Assembly: GCA_001695595.3 (NCBI GenBank)
Contig: MBPM02000155.1
Span: 33,801-97,800, forward strand
Origin: Plasmopara viticola
Taxonomy: Eukaryota; Oomycota; Peronosporomycetes; Peronosporales; Peronosporaceae
DNA: 64,000 nt
Direction: 5' to 3'
The position numbers were made by a program, and so were the translations under genes. The notes under the pieces are model-generated. The model searched no databases, was not told the origin of the DNA, and was given only the letters and a program-made list of their open reading frames with translations. This document shows positions 13,371-26,300 of the stretch, piece after piece (the first letter of the stretch is position 1; each line of letters begins with the position of its first letter).

Positions 13371-16300
13371 CAGGAAGCTAGATTGGACGTATCTGAGGCC
13401 GTAGAAAGAATCGGCGCTTCAAATGCAGCAGTACTCGCTTAGGTACGCTTAGAACGCGTGTCTGCATGTCCAGATAGCTAGATTGGACGTATCTGAGGCC
13501 GTAGGAAGAATCGGCGCTTCAAATGGAGCAGTACTCGCTTAGGTACGCTTAGAACACGTGTCTGCATGTCCAGGAAGCTAGATTGGACGTATCTGAGGCC
13601 GTGGAAGAATCGGCGCTTCAAATGGAGCAGTACTCGCTTAGGTACGCTTAGAACGCGTGTCTGCATGTCCAAGCTAGATTGGACGTATCTGAGGCCGTAG
13701 GAAGAATCGGCGCTTCAAATGGAGCAGTACTCGCTTAGGTACGCTTAGAACGCGTGTCTGCATGTCTAGGAAGCTAGATTGGACGTATCTGAGGCCGTAG
13801 GAAGAATCGGCGCTTCAAATGGAGCAGTACTCGCTTAGGTACGCTTGAACGCGTGTCTGCATGTCCAGGAAGCTAGATTGGACGTATCCAAGGCCGTGGA
13901 AAGAATTGGCGCTTTAAATGGAGCAGTACTCGCTTAGGTACGCTTAGAAACGTGTCTGCATGTCCAGGAAGCTAGATTGGACGTATCTGAGGCCGTAGGA
14001 AGAATCGGCGCTTCAAATGGAGCAGTACTCGCTTAGGTACGCTTGAACGCGTGTCTGCATGTCCAGGAAGCTAGATTGGACGTATCTGAGGCCGTAGGAA
14101 GAATCGGCGCTTCAAATGGAGCAGACTCGCTTAGGTACGCTTAGAACGCGTGTCTGCATGTCCAGGAAGCTAGATTGGACGTATCTGAGGCCGTAGGAAG
14201 AATCGGCGCTTCAAATGGAGCAGACTCGCTTAGGTACGCTTAGAACGCGTGTCTGCATGTCCAGGAAGCTAGACTGGACGTATCTGGGTCCGTAGGAAGA
14301 ATCGGCGCTTCAAATGGAGCAGAACTCGCTTAGGTACGCTTAGAAAGCGTGTCTGCATGTCTAGGAAGCTAGATTGGACGTATCTGAGGCCGTAGAAAGA
14401 ATCGGCGCTTCAAATGGAGCAGTACTCGCTTAGGTACGCTTAGAAGCGTGTCTGCATGTCCAGGAAGCTAGATTGGACGTATCTGAGGCCGTAGGAAAGA
14501 ATCGGCGCTTCAAATGGAGCAGTACTCGCTTAGGTACGCTTAGAAAGCGTGTCTGCATGTCCAGAAGCTAGATTGGACGTATCAGGCCGTGGAAGAATCG
14601 GCGCTTCAAATGGAGCAGTACTCGCTTAGGTACGCTTAGAAGCACGTGTCTGCATGTCCAGGAAGCAAGAATGGACGTATCTGAGGCCGTAGGAAGAATC
14701 GGCGCTTTAAATGGAGCAGTACTCGCTTAGGTACGCTTAGAGCACGTGTCTGCATGTCCAGAAGCTAGATTGGACGTATCTGAGGCCGTAGGAAGAATCG
14801 GCGCTTCAAATGGAGCAGTACTCGCTTAGGTACGCTTAGAGCGTGTCTGCATGTCCAGGAAGCTAGATTGGACGTATCTGAGGCCGTAGGAAGAATCGGC
14901 GCTTCAAATGGAGCAGTACTCGCTTAGGTACGCTTAGAAGCGTGTCTGCATGTCCAGCTAGATTGGACGTATCTGAGGCCGTAGGAAGAATCGGCGCTTC
15001 AAATGGAGCAGTACTCGCTTAGGTACGCTTAGAACGCGTGTCTGCATGTCCAGGAAGCTAGATTGGACGTATCTGAGGCCGTAGGAAAATCGGCGCTTCA
15101 AATGGAGCAGTACTCGCTTAGGTACGCTTAGAACGCGTGTCTGCATGTCCAGAAGCTAGATTGGACGTATCAAGGCCGTAGGAAGAATCGGCGCTTCAAA
15201 TGGAGCAGTACTCGCTTAGGTACGCTTAGAACGTGTCTGCATGTCCAGGAAGCTAGATTGGACGTATCTGAGGCCGTAGGAAGAATCGGCGCTTCAAATG
15301 GAGCAGTACTCGCTTAGGTACGCTTAGAACGCGTGTCTGCATGTCCAGGAAGCTAGATTGGACGTATCTGAGGCCGTAGGAAGAATCGGCGCTTCAAATG
15401 GAGCAGTACTCGCTTAGGTACGCTTAGAACGCGTGTCTGCATGTCCAGGAAGCTAGATTGGACGTATCTGAGGCCGTAGGAAGAATCGGCGCTTCAAATG
15501 GAGCAGACTCGCTTAGGTACGCTTAGAACGCGTGTCTGCATGTCCAGGAAGCTAGATTGGACGTATCTGAGGCCGTAGGAAGAATCGGCGCTTCAAATGA
15601 GCAGTACTCGCTTAGGTACGCTTAGAAGCGTGTCTGCATGTCCAGAAGCTAGATTGGACGTATCTGAGGCCGTAGGAAGAATCGGCGCTTCAAATGGAGC
15701 AGTACTCGCTTAGGTACGCTTAGAACGTGTCTGCATGTCCAGGAAGCTAGATTGGACGTATCTGAGGCCGTAGGAAGAATCGGCGCTTCAAATGGAGCAG
15801 TACTCGCTTAGGTACGCTTAGAACACGTGTCTGCATGTCCAGGAAGCTAGATTGGACGTATCTGAGGCCGTAGGAAGAATCGGCGCTTCAAATGGAGCAG
15901 TACTCGCTTAGGTACGCTTAGAACGCGTGTCTGCATGTCCAGGAAGCTAGATTGGACGTATCTGAGGCCGTGGAAGAATCGGCGCTTCAAATGGAGCAGT
16001 ACTCGCTTAGGTACGCTTAGAACGCGTGTCTGCATGTCTAAGCTAGATTGGACGTATCAGGCCGTGAAAGAATCGGCGCTTCAAATGAGCAGTACTCGCT
16101 TAGGTACGCTTAGAACGCGTGTCTGCATGTCCAGAAGCTAGATTGGACGTATCTGAGGCCGTAGAAAATCGGCGCTTCAAATGGAGCAGTACTCGCTTAG
16201 GTACGCTTAGAACGCGTGTCTGCATGTCCAGGAAGCTAGATTGGACGTATCAGGCCGTAGGAAGAATCGGCGCTTCAAATGGAGCAGTACTCGCTTAGGT

Positions 16301-19077
16301 ACGCTTAGAACACGTGTCTGCATGTCCAGGAAGCTAGATTGGACGTATCTGAGGCCGTAGGAAGAATCGGCGCTTCAAATGGAGCAGTACTCGCTTAGGT
16401 ACGCTTAGAACGCGTGTCTGCATGTCCAGGAAGCTAGATTGGACGTCTCTGAGGCCGTAGGAAGAATCGGCGCTTCAAATGGAGCAGTACTCGCTTAGGT
16501 ACGCTTAGAACGCGTGTCTGCATGTCCAGGAAGCTAGATTGGACGCATCTGAGGCCGTAGGAAGAATCGGCGCTTCAAATGGAGCAGTACTCGCTTAGGT
16601 ACGCTTAGAAAGCGTGTCTGCATGTCCAGAAGCTAGATTGGACGTATCTGAGGCCGTAGAAAGAATCGGCGCTTCAAATGGAGCACTCGCTTAGGTACGC
16701 TTAGAAAGCGTGTCTGCATGTCCAGAAGCTAGATTGGACGTATCAAGGCCGTAGGAAGAATCGGCGCTTCAAATGGAGCAGTACTCGCTTAGGTACGCTT
16801 AGAAGCACGTGTCTGCATGTCCAGGAAGCTAGATTGGACGTATCTGAGGCCGTAGGAAGAATCGGCGCTTCAAATGGAGCAGTACTCGCTTAGGTACGCT
16901 TAGAGCGTGTCTGCATGTCCAGAAGCTAGATTGGACGTATCTGAGGCCGTAGGAAGAATCGGCGCTTCAAATGGAGCAGTACTCGCTTAGGTACGCTTAG
17001 AACACGTGTCTGCATGTCCAGGAAGCTAGATTGGACGTATCTGAGGCCGTGGAAGAATCGGCGCTTCAAATGGAGCAGTACTCGCTTAGGTACGCTTGAA
17101 CGCGTGTCTGCATGTCTAAGCTAGATTGGACGTATCCAAGGCCGTGGAAAGAATCGGCGCTTCAAATGGAGCAGTACTCGCTTAGGTACGCTTAGAACGC
17201 GTGTCTGCATGTCCAGAAGCTAGATTGGACGTATCTGAGGCCGTAGGAAGAATCGGCGCTTCAAATGGAGCAGTACTCGCTTAGGTACGCTTAGAACGCG
17301 TGTCTGCATGTCCAGAAGCTAGATTGGACGTATCTGAAGGCCGTGGAAGAATCGGCGCTTCAAATGAGCAGTACTCGCTTAGGTACGCTTAGAACGCGTG
17401 TCTGCATGTCTAGGAAGCTTGATTGGACGTATTTGAGGCCGTAGAATCGGCGCTTCAAATGGAGCAGTACTCGCTTAGGTACGCTTAGAAACGCGTGTCT
17501 GCATGTCCAGGAAGCTAGATTGGACGTATCTGAGGCCGTAGGAAGAATCGGCGCTTCAAATGGAGCAGACTCGCTTAGGTACGCTTAGAACGCGTGTCTG
17601 CATGTCCAGGAAGCTAGATTGGACGTATCTGAGGCCGTAGGAAGAATCGGCGCTTCAAATGGAGCAGTACTCGCTTAGGTACGCTTAGAACGCGTGTCTG
17701 CATGTCCAGAAGCTAGATTGGACGTATCTGAGGCCGTAGGAAGAATCGGCGCTTCAAATGGAGCAGTACTCGCTTAGGTACGCTTAGAACGCGTGTCTGC
17801 ATGTCCAGGAAGCTAGATTGGACGTATCTGAGGCCGTAGAAGAATCGGCGCTTCAAATGGAGCAGTACTCGCTTAGGTACGCTTAGAACGTGTCTGCATG
17901 TCCAGGAAGCTAGATTGGACGTATCTGAGGCCGTAGGAAGAATCGGCGCTTCAAATGGAGCAGTACTCGCTTAGGTACGCTTAGAACGTGTCTGCATGTC
18001 CAGGAAGCTAGATTGGACGTATCTGAGGCCGTAGGAAGAATCGGCGCTTCAAATGGAGCAGTACTCGCTTAGGTACGCTTAGAACGTGTCTGCATGTCCA
18101 GAAGCTAGATTGGACGTATCTGAGGCCGTGGAAGAATCGGCGCTTCAAATGGAGCAGTACTCGCTTAGGTACGCTTAGAACGCGTGTCTGCATGTCTAAG
18201 CTAGATTGGACGTATCTAGGCCGTGGAAAGAATCGGCGCTTCAAATGGAGCAGTACTCGCTTAGGTACGCTTAGAACGCGTGTCTGCATGTCCAGAAGCT
18301 AGATTGGACGTATCTGAGGCCGTAGGAAGAATCGGCGCTTCAAATGGAGCAGTACTCGCTTAGGTACGCTTAGAACGCGTGTCTGCATGTCCAGGAAGCT
18401 AGATTGGACGTATCTGAGGCCGTAGGAAGAATCGGCGCTTCAAATGGAGCAGTACTCGCTTAGGTACGCTTAGAACGCGTGTCTGCATGTCCAGGAAGCT
18501 AGATTGGACGTATCTGAGGCCGTAGGAAAGAATCGGCGCTTCAAATGGAGCAGACTCGCTTAGGTACGCTTAGAACGCGTGTCTGCATGTCCAGAAGCTA
18601 GATTGGACGTATCAGGCCGTAGAAGAATCGGCGCTTCAAATGGAGCAGTACTCGCTTAGGTACGCTTAGAAGCGTGTCTGCATGTCCAGGAAGCTAGATT
18701 GGACGTATCTGAGGCCGTAGGAAGAATCGGCGCTTCAAATGGAGCAGTACTCGCTTAGGTACGCTTAGAACGCGTGTCTGCATGTCCAGAAGCTAGATTG
18801 GACGTATCTGAGGCCGTAGGAAGAATCGGCGCTTCAAATGGAGCAGTACTCGCTTAGGTACGCTTAGAAACGTGTCTGCATGTCCAGGAAGCTAGATTGG
18901 ACGTATCTGAGGCCGTAGAAGAATCGGCGCTTCAAATGGAGCAGTACTCGCTTAGGTACGCTTAGAAAGCGTGTCTGCATGTCCAGAAGCTAGATTGGAC
19001 GTATCTGAGGCCGTAGGAAGAATCGGCGCTTCAAATGGAGCAGTACTCGCTTAGGTACGCTTAGAACGCGTGTCTGC

Positions 19078-19675
19078 ATGTCCAGGAAGCTAGATTGGAC
19101 GTATCTGAGGCCGTAGGAAGAATCGGCGCTTCAAATGGAGCAGTACTCGCTTAGGTACGCTTAGAACGCGTGTCTGCATGTCCAGAAAGCTAGATTGGAC
19201 GTATCTGAGGCCGTGGAAGAATCGGCGCTTCAAATGGAGCAGTACTCGCTTAGGTACGCTTAGAACGCGTGTCTGCATGTCCAGGAAGCTAGATTGGACG
19301 TATCTGAGGCCGTAGGAAGAATCGGCGCTTCAAATGGAGCAGTACTCGCTTAGGTACGCTTAGAACGCGTGTCTGCATGTCCAGGAAGCTAGATTGGACG
19401 TATCTGAGGCCGTAGGAAGAATCGGCGCTTCAAATGGAGCAGTACTCGCTTAGGTACGCTTAGAACGCGTGTCTGCATGTCCAGGAAGCTAGATTGGACG
19501 TATCTGAGGCCGTGGAAGAATCGGCGCTTCAAATGGAGCAGTACTCGCTTAGGTACGCTTAGAACGCGTGTCTGCATGTCCAGGAAGCTAGATTGGACGT
19601 ATCTGAGGCCGTAGGAAGAATCGGCGCTTCAAATGGAGCAGTACTCGCTTAGGTACGCTTAGAACGCGTGTCTGC
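19078..19675. repeat. Tandem 299-bp trimer, two near-identical copies
   Basis: Two successive three-unit blocks (19078-19376 and 19377-19675) each have unit lengths 100, 99 and 100. In both, the middle unit carries GTGGAAGAATC in place of GTAGGAAGAATC. By eye the two blocks differ only at the start of the middle unit (CAGAAAGC versus CAGGAAGC). This fits a recent local duplication of a trimer inside the left domain. Confidence 0.8.
19377..19476. repeat. Reference unit, left-domain type (100 bp)
   Basis: This unit matches the commonest left-domain form at every column and has full length, so it is a good coordinate frame. In unit coordinates: 1-9 ATGTCCAGG, 12-27 GCTAGATTGGACGTAT, 28-35 CTGAGGCC, 36-45 GTAGGAAGAA, 46-60 TCGGCGCTTCAAATG, 61-70 GAGCAGTACT, 71-90 containing CGCTTAG twice, 91-100 GCGTGTCTGC. 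GC is 52% with 8 CpG. The main variable columns are 6 (C/T), 28-31 (CTGA, CTAA, CCAA), 38-44, 47 (C/T), 54 (C/T), 59 (T/C), 67 (T/A), 74-79 (TTAGGT or TAAGTT) and 86-93. The unit at 19277-19376 is identical. Confidence 0.95.
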
Positions 19676-20255
19676 ATGTCCAGAAGCTAGATTGGACGTA
19701 TCTGAGGCCGTAGGAAGAATCGGCGCTTCAAATGGAGCAGTACTCGCTTAGGTACGCTTAGAACGCGTGTCTGCATGTCCAGAAGCTAGATTGGACGTAT
19801 CTGAGGCCGTAGGAAAATCGGCGCTTCAAATGGAGCAGACTCGCTTAGGTACGCTTAGAACGCGTGTCTGCATGTCCAGGAAGCTAGATTGGACGTATCT
19901 GAGGCCGTAGGAAGAATCGGCGCTTCAAATGGAGCAGTACTCGCTTAGTTACGCTTAGAACACGTGTCTGCATGTCCAGGAAGCTAGATTGGACGTATCT
20001 GAGGCCGTAGGAAGAATCGGCGCTTCAAATGGAGCAGTACTCGCTTAGGTACACTTAGAACACGTGTCTGCATGTCCAGAAGCTAGATTGGACGTATCTG
20101 AGGCCGTAGGAAGAATCGGCGCTTCAAATGGAGCAGAACTCGCTTAGGTACGCTTAGAAAGCGTGTCTGCATGTCAGGAAGCTAGATTGGACGTATCTAG
20201 GCCGTAGAAAGAATCGGCGCTTCAAATGGAGCAGTACTCGCTTAGGTACGCTTAG

Positions 20256-20443
20256 AAAGCGTGTCTGCATGTCCAGAAGCTAGATTGGACGTATCAAGGC
20301 CGTGGAAGAATCGGCGCTTCAAATGGAGCAGTACTCGCTTAGGTACGCTTAGAAGCACGTGTCTGCATGTCCAGGAAGCTAGATTGGACGTATCTGAGGC
20401 CGTAGGAAGAATCGGCGCTTCAAATGGAGCAGTACTCGCTTAG
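20256..20443. repeat. Example of a recurring AAAGCGTG / AAGCACGTG two-unit block
   Basis: A unit preceded by AGAAAGCGTG, with CCAGAAGC and a shortened GTATC(A)AGG junction, is followed about 100 bp later by an AGAAGCACGTG end and a CCAGGAAGC unit. Very similar blocks occur near 8041, 9635, 14543, 16706, 21243, 25921, 30468 and 32511, all in the left domain. Spacing between blocks is irregular (about 1-5 kb). The longer end AGAAGCACGTG, one base more than AGAGCACGTG, is a useful tag for the family. Confidence 0.65.
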
Positions 20444-21851
20444 GTACGCTTAGAACGCGTGTCTGCATGTCCAGAAGCTAGATTGGACGTATCTGAGGCC
20501 GTAGGAAGAATCGGCGCTTTAAATGGAGCAGTACTCGCTTAGGTACGCTTAGAACACGTGTCTGCATGTCCAGGAAGCTAGATTGGACGTATCTGAGGCC
20601 GTAGGAAAATCGGCGCTTCAAATGGAGCAGTACTCGCTTAGGTACGCTTAGAACGCGTGTCTGCATGTCCAGAAGCTAGATTGGACGTATCAAGGCCGTG
20701 GAAGAATCGGCGCTTCAAATGGAGCAGTACTCGCTTAGGTACGCTTAGAACGCGTGTCTGCATGTCCAGATAGCTAGATTGGACGTATCTGAGGCCGTAG
20801 GAAGAATCGGCGCTTCAAATGGAGCAGTACTCGCTTAGGTACGCTTAGAACGCGTGTCTGCATGTCCAGGAAGCTAGATTGGACGTATCAGGCCGTAGGA
20901 AAGAATCGGCGCTTCAAATGGAGCAGTACTCGCTTAGGTACGCTTAGAACACGTGTCTGCATGTCCAGGAAGCTAGATTGGACGTATCTGAGGCCGTAGG
21001 AAGAATCGGCGCTTCAAATGGAGCAGTACTCGCTTAGGTACGCTTAGAACGCGTGTCTGCATGTCCAGAAGCTAGATTGGACGTATCTGAGGCCGTAGGA
21101 AGAATCGGCGCTTCAAATGGAGCAGACTCGCTTAGGTACGCTTAGAACGCGTGTCTGCATGTCTAGGAAGCTAGATTGGACGTATCTAAGGCCGTAGAAA
21201 GAATCGGCGCTTCAAATGGAGCAGTACTCGCTTAGGTACGCTTAGAAGCGTGTCTGCATGTCCAGGAAGCTAGATTGGACGTATCAGGCCGTAGGAAGAA
21301 TCGGCGCTTCAAATGGAGCAGTACTCGCTTAGGTACGCTTAGAAGCACGTGTCTGCATGTCCAGGAAGCTAGATTGGACGTATCTGAGGCCGTAGGAAGA
21401 ATCGGCGCTTTAAATGGAGCAGTACTCGCTTAGGTACGCTTAGAGCACGTGTCTGCATGTCCAGAAGCTAGATTGGACGTATCTGAGGCCGTAGGAAGAA
21501 TCGGCGCTTTAAATGGAGCAGTACTCGCTTAGGTACGCTTAGAACACGTGTCTGCATGTCCAGGAAGCTAGATTGGACGTATCTGAGGCCGTGGAAGAAT
21601 CGGCGCTTCAAATGGAGCAGTACTCGCTTAGGTACGCTTAGAACGCGTGTCTGCATGTCCAGAAGCTAGATTGGACGTATCTGAGGCCGTGGAAAGAATC
21701 GGCGCTTCAAATGGAGCAGTACTCGCTTAGGTACGCTTAGAACGCGTGTCTGCATGTCCAGAAGCTAGATTGGACGTATCTGAGGCCGTAGGAAAATCGG
21801 CGCTTCAAATGGAGCAGTACTCGCTTAGGTACGCTTAGAACGCGTGTCTGC

Positions 21852-21881
21852 GTGTTAGGTACGCTTAGAACACGTGTCTGC
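21852..21881. repeat. Severely truncated unit, 30 bp
   Basis: The start motif (GTGT in place of ATGT) is joined directly to TAGGTACGCTTAG, so about 70 bp of the unit is missing. The following unit (from 21882) is a rare type carrying ACGTAACTGAGG and GAAACAATCGG. The breakpoint therefore sits next to an unusual unit. Confidence 0.85.
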
Positions 21882-23342
21882 ATGTCCAGAAAGCTAGATT
21901 GGACGTAACTGAGGCCGTAGAAACAATCGGCGCTTCAAATGGAGCAGTACTCGCTTAGGTACGCTTAGAACGCGTGTCTGCATGTCCAGGAAGCTAGATT
22001 GGACGTATCTGAGGCCGTAGGAAGAATCGGCGCTTCAAATGGAGCAGTACTCGCTTAGGTACGCTTAGAACGCGTGTCTGCATGTCCAGGAAGCTAGATT
22101 GGACGTATCTGAGGCCGTAGGAAGAATTGGCGCTTCAAATGGAGCAGTACTCGCTTAGGTACGCTTAGAACGCGTGTCTGCATGTCCAGGAAGCTAGATT
22201 GGACGTATCTGAGGCCGTAGGAAGAATCGGCGCTTCAAATGGAGCAGTACTCGCTTAGGTACGCTTAGAACGTGTCTGCATGTCCAGAAGCTAGATTGGA
22301 CGTATCTGAGGCCGTAGGAAGAATCGGCGCTTTAAATGGAGCAGTACTCGCTTAGGTACGCTTAGAACACGTGTCTGCATGTCCAGGAAGCTAGATTGGA
22401 CGTATCTGAGGCCGTGGAAAATCGGCGCTTCAAATGGAGCAGTACTCGCTTAGGTACGCTTAGAACGCGTGTCTGCATGTCCAGAAGCTAGATTGGACGT
22501 ATCAGGCCGTGGAAGAATCGGCGCTTCAAATGGAGCAGTACTCGCTTAGGTACGCTTAGAACACGTGTCTGCATGTCCAGGAAGCTAGATTGGACGTATC
22601 TGAGGCCGTAGGAAGAATCGGCGCTTCAAATGGAGCAGTACTCGCTTAGGTACGCTTAGAGCACGTGTCTGCATGTCCAGAAGCTAGATTGGACGTATCT
22701 GAGGCCGTAGGAAGAATCGGCGCTTCAAATGGAGCAGTACTCGCTTAGGTACGCTTAGAACGCGTGTCTGCATGTCCAGAAGCTAGATTGGACGTATCTG
22801 AGGCCGTAGGAAGAATCGGCGCTTCAAATGGAGCAGACTCGCTTAGGTACGCTTAGAACGCGTGTCTGCATGTCCAGAAGCTAGATTGGACGTATCAAGG
22901 CCGTGGAAAGAATCGGCGCTTCAAATGGAGCAGTACTCGCTTAGGTACGCTTAGAAGCGTGTCTGCATGTCCAGGAAGCTAGATTGGACGTATCTGAGGC
23001 CGTAGGAAGAATCGGCGCTTCAAATGGAGCAGTACTCGCTTAGGTACGCTTAGAACGCGTGTCTGCATGTCCAGGAAGCTAGATTGGACGTATCTGAGGC
23101 CGTAGGAAGAATCGGCGCTTCAAATGGAGCAGTACTCGCTTAGGTACGCTTAGAACGCGTGTCTGCATGTCCAGGAAGCTAGATTGGACGTATCTGAGGC
23201 CGTAGGAAGAATTGGCGCTTCAAATGGAGCAGTACTCGCTTAGGTACGCTTAGAACACGTGTCTGCATGTCCAGGAAGCTAGATTGGACGTATCTGAGGC
23301 CGTAGGAAGAATCGGCGCTTCAAATGGAGCAGAACTCGCTTA

Positions 23343-23363
23343 GGTACGCTTATAAAAGCGTGT
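23343..23363. repeat. TATAAAAG unit-end variant (five copies in window)
   Basis: The unit ends CTTATAAAAGCGTG in place of CTTAGAACGCGTG. The same ending occurs near 27107, 36648, 53557 and 54252. All five follow a GCAGAACTCGCTTAGG segment, so they belong to one subtype. The string resembles a TATA box, but there is no supporting evidence of a promoter. Confidence 0.75.
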
Positions 23364-26300
23364 CTGCATGTCTAGGAAGCTAGATTGGACGTATCAAGGC
23401 CGTGGAAGAATCGGCGCTTCAAATGGAGCAGTACTCGCTTAGGTACGCTTAGAACACGTGTCTGCATGTCCAGGAAGCTAGATTGGACGTATCTGAGGCC
23501 GTAGGAAGAATCGGCGCTTCAAATGGAGCAGTACTCGCTTAGGTACGCTTAGAACGCGTGTCTGCATGTCTAAAGCTAGATTGGACGTATCGGCCGTAGG
23601 AAGAATTGGCGCTTTAAATGGAGCAGTACTCGCTTAGGTACGCTTAGAACACGTGTCTGCATGTCCAGGAAGCTAGATTGGACGTATCTGAGGCCGTAGG
23701 AAGAATCGGCGCTTCAAATGGAGCAGTACTCGCTTAGGTACGCTTAGAACGCGTGTCTGCATGTCCAGAAAGCTAGATTGGACGTAACTGAGGCCGTGGA
23801 AACAATCGGCGCTTCAAATGGAGCAGTACTCGCTTAGGTACGCTTAGAACGCGTGTCTGCATGTCCAGAAGCTAGATTGGACGTATCTGAGGCCGTAGGA
23901 AAAATCGGCGCTTCAAATGGAGCAGACTCGCTTAGGTACGCTTAGAACGCGTGTCTGCATGTCCAGGAAGCTAGATTGGACGTATCCAAGGCCGTGGAAA
24001 GAATTGGCGCTTCAAATGGAGCAGTACTCGCTTAGGTACGCTTAGAACGTGTCTGCATGTCCAGAAGCTAGATTGGACGTATCTGAGGCCGTAGGAAGAA
24101 TCGGCGCTTCAAATGGAGCAGTACTCGCTTAGGTACGCTTAGAACGCGTGTCTGCATGTCTAGGAAGCTAGATTGGACGTATCTAGGCCGTAGGAAGAAT
24201 CGGCGCTTCAAATGGAGCAGTACTCGCTTAGGTACGCTTAGAAACGTGTCTGCATGTCCAGGAAGCTAGATTGGACGTATCTGAGGCCGTAGGAAGAATC
24301 GGCGCTTCAAATGGAGCAGTACTCGCTTAGGTACGCTTAGAACGCGTGTCTGCATGTCTAGGAAGCTAGATTAGACGTATCTAAGGCCGTGGAAAGACTC
24401 GGCGCTTCAAATGGAGCAGTACTCGCTTAGGTACGCTTAGAACGCGTGTCTGCATGTCTAGGAAGCTAGATTGGACGTATCTGAGGCCGTAGGAAGAATC
24501 GGCGCTTCAAATGGAGCAGTACTCGCTTAGGTACGCTTAGAACGCGTGTCTGCATGTCCAGAAGCTAGATTGGACGTATCTGAGGCCGTAGGGAAGAATC
24601 GGCGCTTCAAATGGAGCAGAACTCGCTTAGGTATGCTTCGAACACGTGTCTGCATGTCTAGGAAGCTAGATTAGACGTATCTAAGGCCGTAGAAAGACTC
24701 GGCGCTTCAAATGGAGCAGTACTCGCTTAGGTACGCTTGAACGCGTGTCTGCATGTCCAAGCTAGATTGGACGTATCAAGGCCGTGGAAAGACTCGGCGC
24801 TTCAAATGGAGCAGTACTCGCTTAGGTACGCTTAGAACGCGTGTCTGCATGTCCAGGAAGCTAGATTGGACGTATCTGAGGCCGTAGGAAAATCGGCGCT
24901 TCAAATGGAGCAGACTCGCTTAGGTACGCTTAGAACGCGTGTCTGCATGTCCAGAAGCTAGATTGGACGTATCTGAGGCCGTGGAAGAATCGGCGCTTCA
25001 AATGGAGCAGTACTCGCTTAGGTACGCTTAGAACACGTGTCTGCATGTCCAGATAGCTAGATTGGACGTATCTGAGGCCGTAGGAAGAATCGGCGCTTCA
25101 AATGGAGCAGTACTCGCTTAGGTACGCTTAGAACGCGTGTCTGCATGTCTAGGAAGCTAGATTGGACGTATCTGAGGCCGTAGGAAGAATCGGCGCTTCA
25201 AATGGAGCAGAACTCGCTTAGGTACGCTTAGAACGCGTGTCTGCATGTCCAGGAAGCTAGATTGGACGTATCTGAGGCCGTAGAAAATCGGCGCTTCAAA
25301 TGGAGCAGACTCGCTTAGGTACGCTTAGAACGCGTGTCTGCATGTCCAGATAGCTAGATTGGACGTATCTGAGGCCGTAGGAAGAATCGGCGCTTCAAAT
25401 GGAGCAGTACTCGCTTAGGTACGCTTAGAACGTGTCTGCATGTCCAGAAGCTAGATTGGACGTATCTGAGGCCGTAGGAAGAATCGGCGCTTTAAATGGA
25501 GCAGTACTCGCTTAGGTACGCTTAGAACACGTGTCTGCATGTCCAGGAAGCTAGATTGGACGTATCTGAGGCCGTAGGAAAATCGGCGCTTCAAATGGAG
25601 CAGTACTCGCTTAGGTACGCTTAGAACGCGTGTCTGCATGTCCAGAAGCTAGATTGGACGTATCTGAGGCCGTAGGGAAGAATCGGCGCTTCAAATGCAG
25701 CAGAACTCGCTTAGGTACGCTTAGAACACGTGTCTGCATGTCCAGGAAGCTAGATTGGACGTATCTGAGGCCGTAGAAAGACTCGGCGCTTCAAATGGAG
25801 CAGTACTCGCTTAGGTACGCTTAGAGCACGTGTCTGCATGTCCAGAAGCTAGATTGGACGTATCTGAGGCCGTAGGAAGAATCGGCGCTTCAAATGGAGC
25901 AGTACTCGCTTAGGTACGCTTAGAAAGCGTGTCTGCATGTCCAGAAGCTAGATTGGACGTATCTGAAGGCCGTAGGAAGAATCGGCGCTTCAAATGGAGC
26001 AGTACTCGCTTAGGTACGCTTAGAAGCACGTGTCTGCATGTCCAGGAAGCTAGATTGGACGTATCTGAGGCCGTAGGAAGAATCGGCGCTTCAAATGGAG
26101 CAGTACTCGCTTAGGTACGCTTAGAAGCACGTGTCTGCATGTCCAGAAGCTAGATTGGACGTATCTGAGGCCGTAGGAAGAATCGGCGCTTCAAATGGAG
26201 CAGTACTCGCTTAGGTACGCTTAGAGCACGTGTCTGCATGTCCAGAAGCTAGATTGGACGTATCTGAGGCCGTAGGAAGAATCGGCGCTTCAAATGGAGC

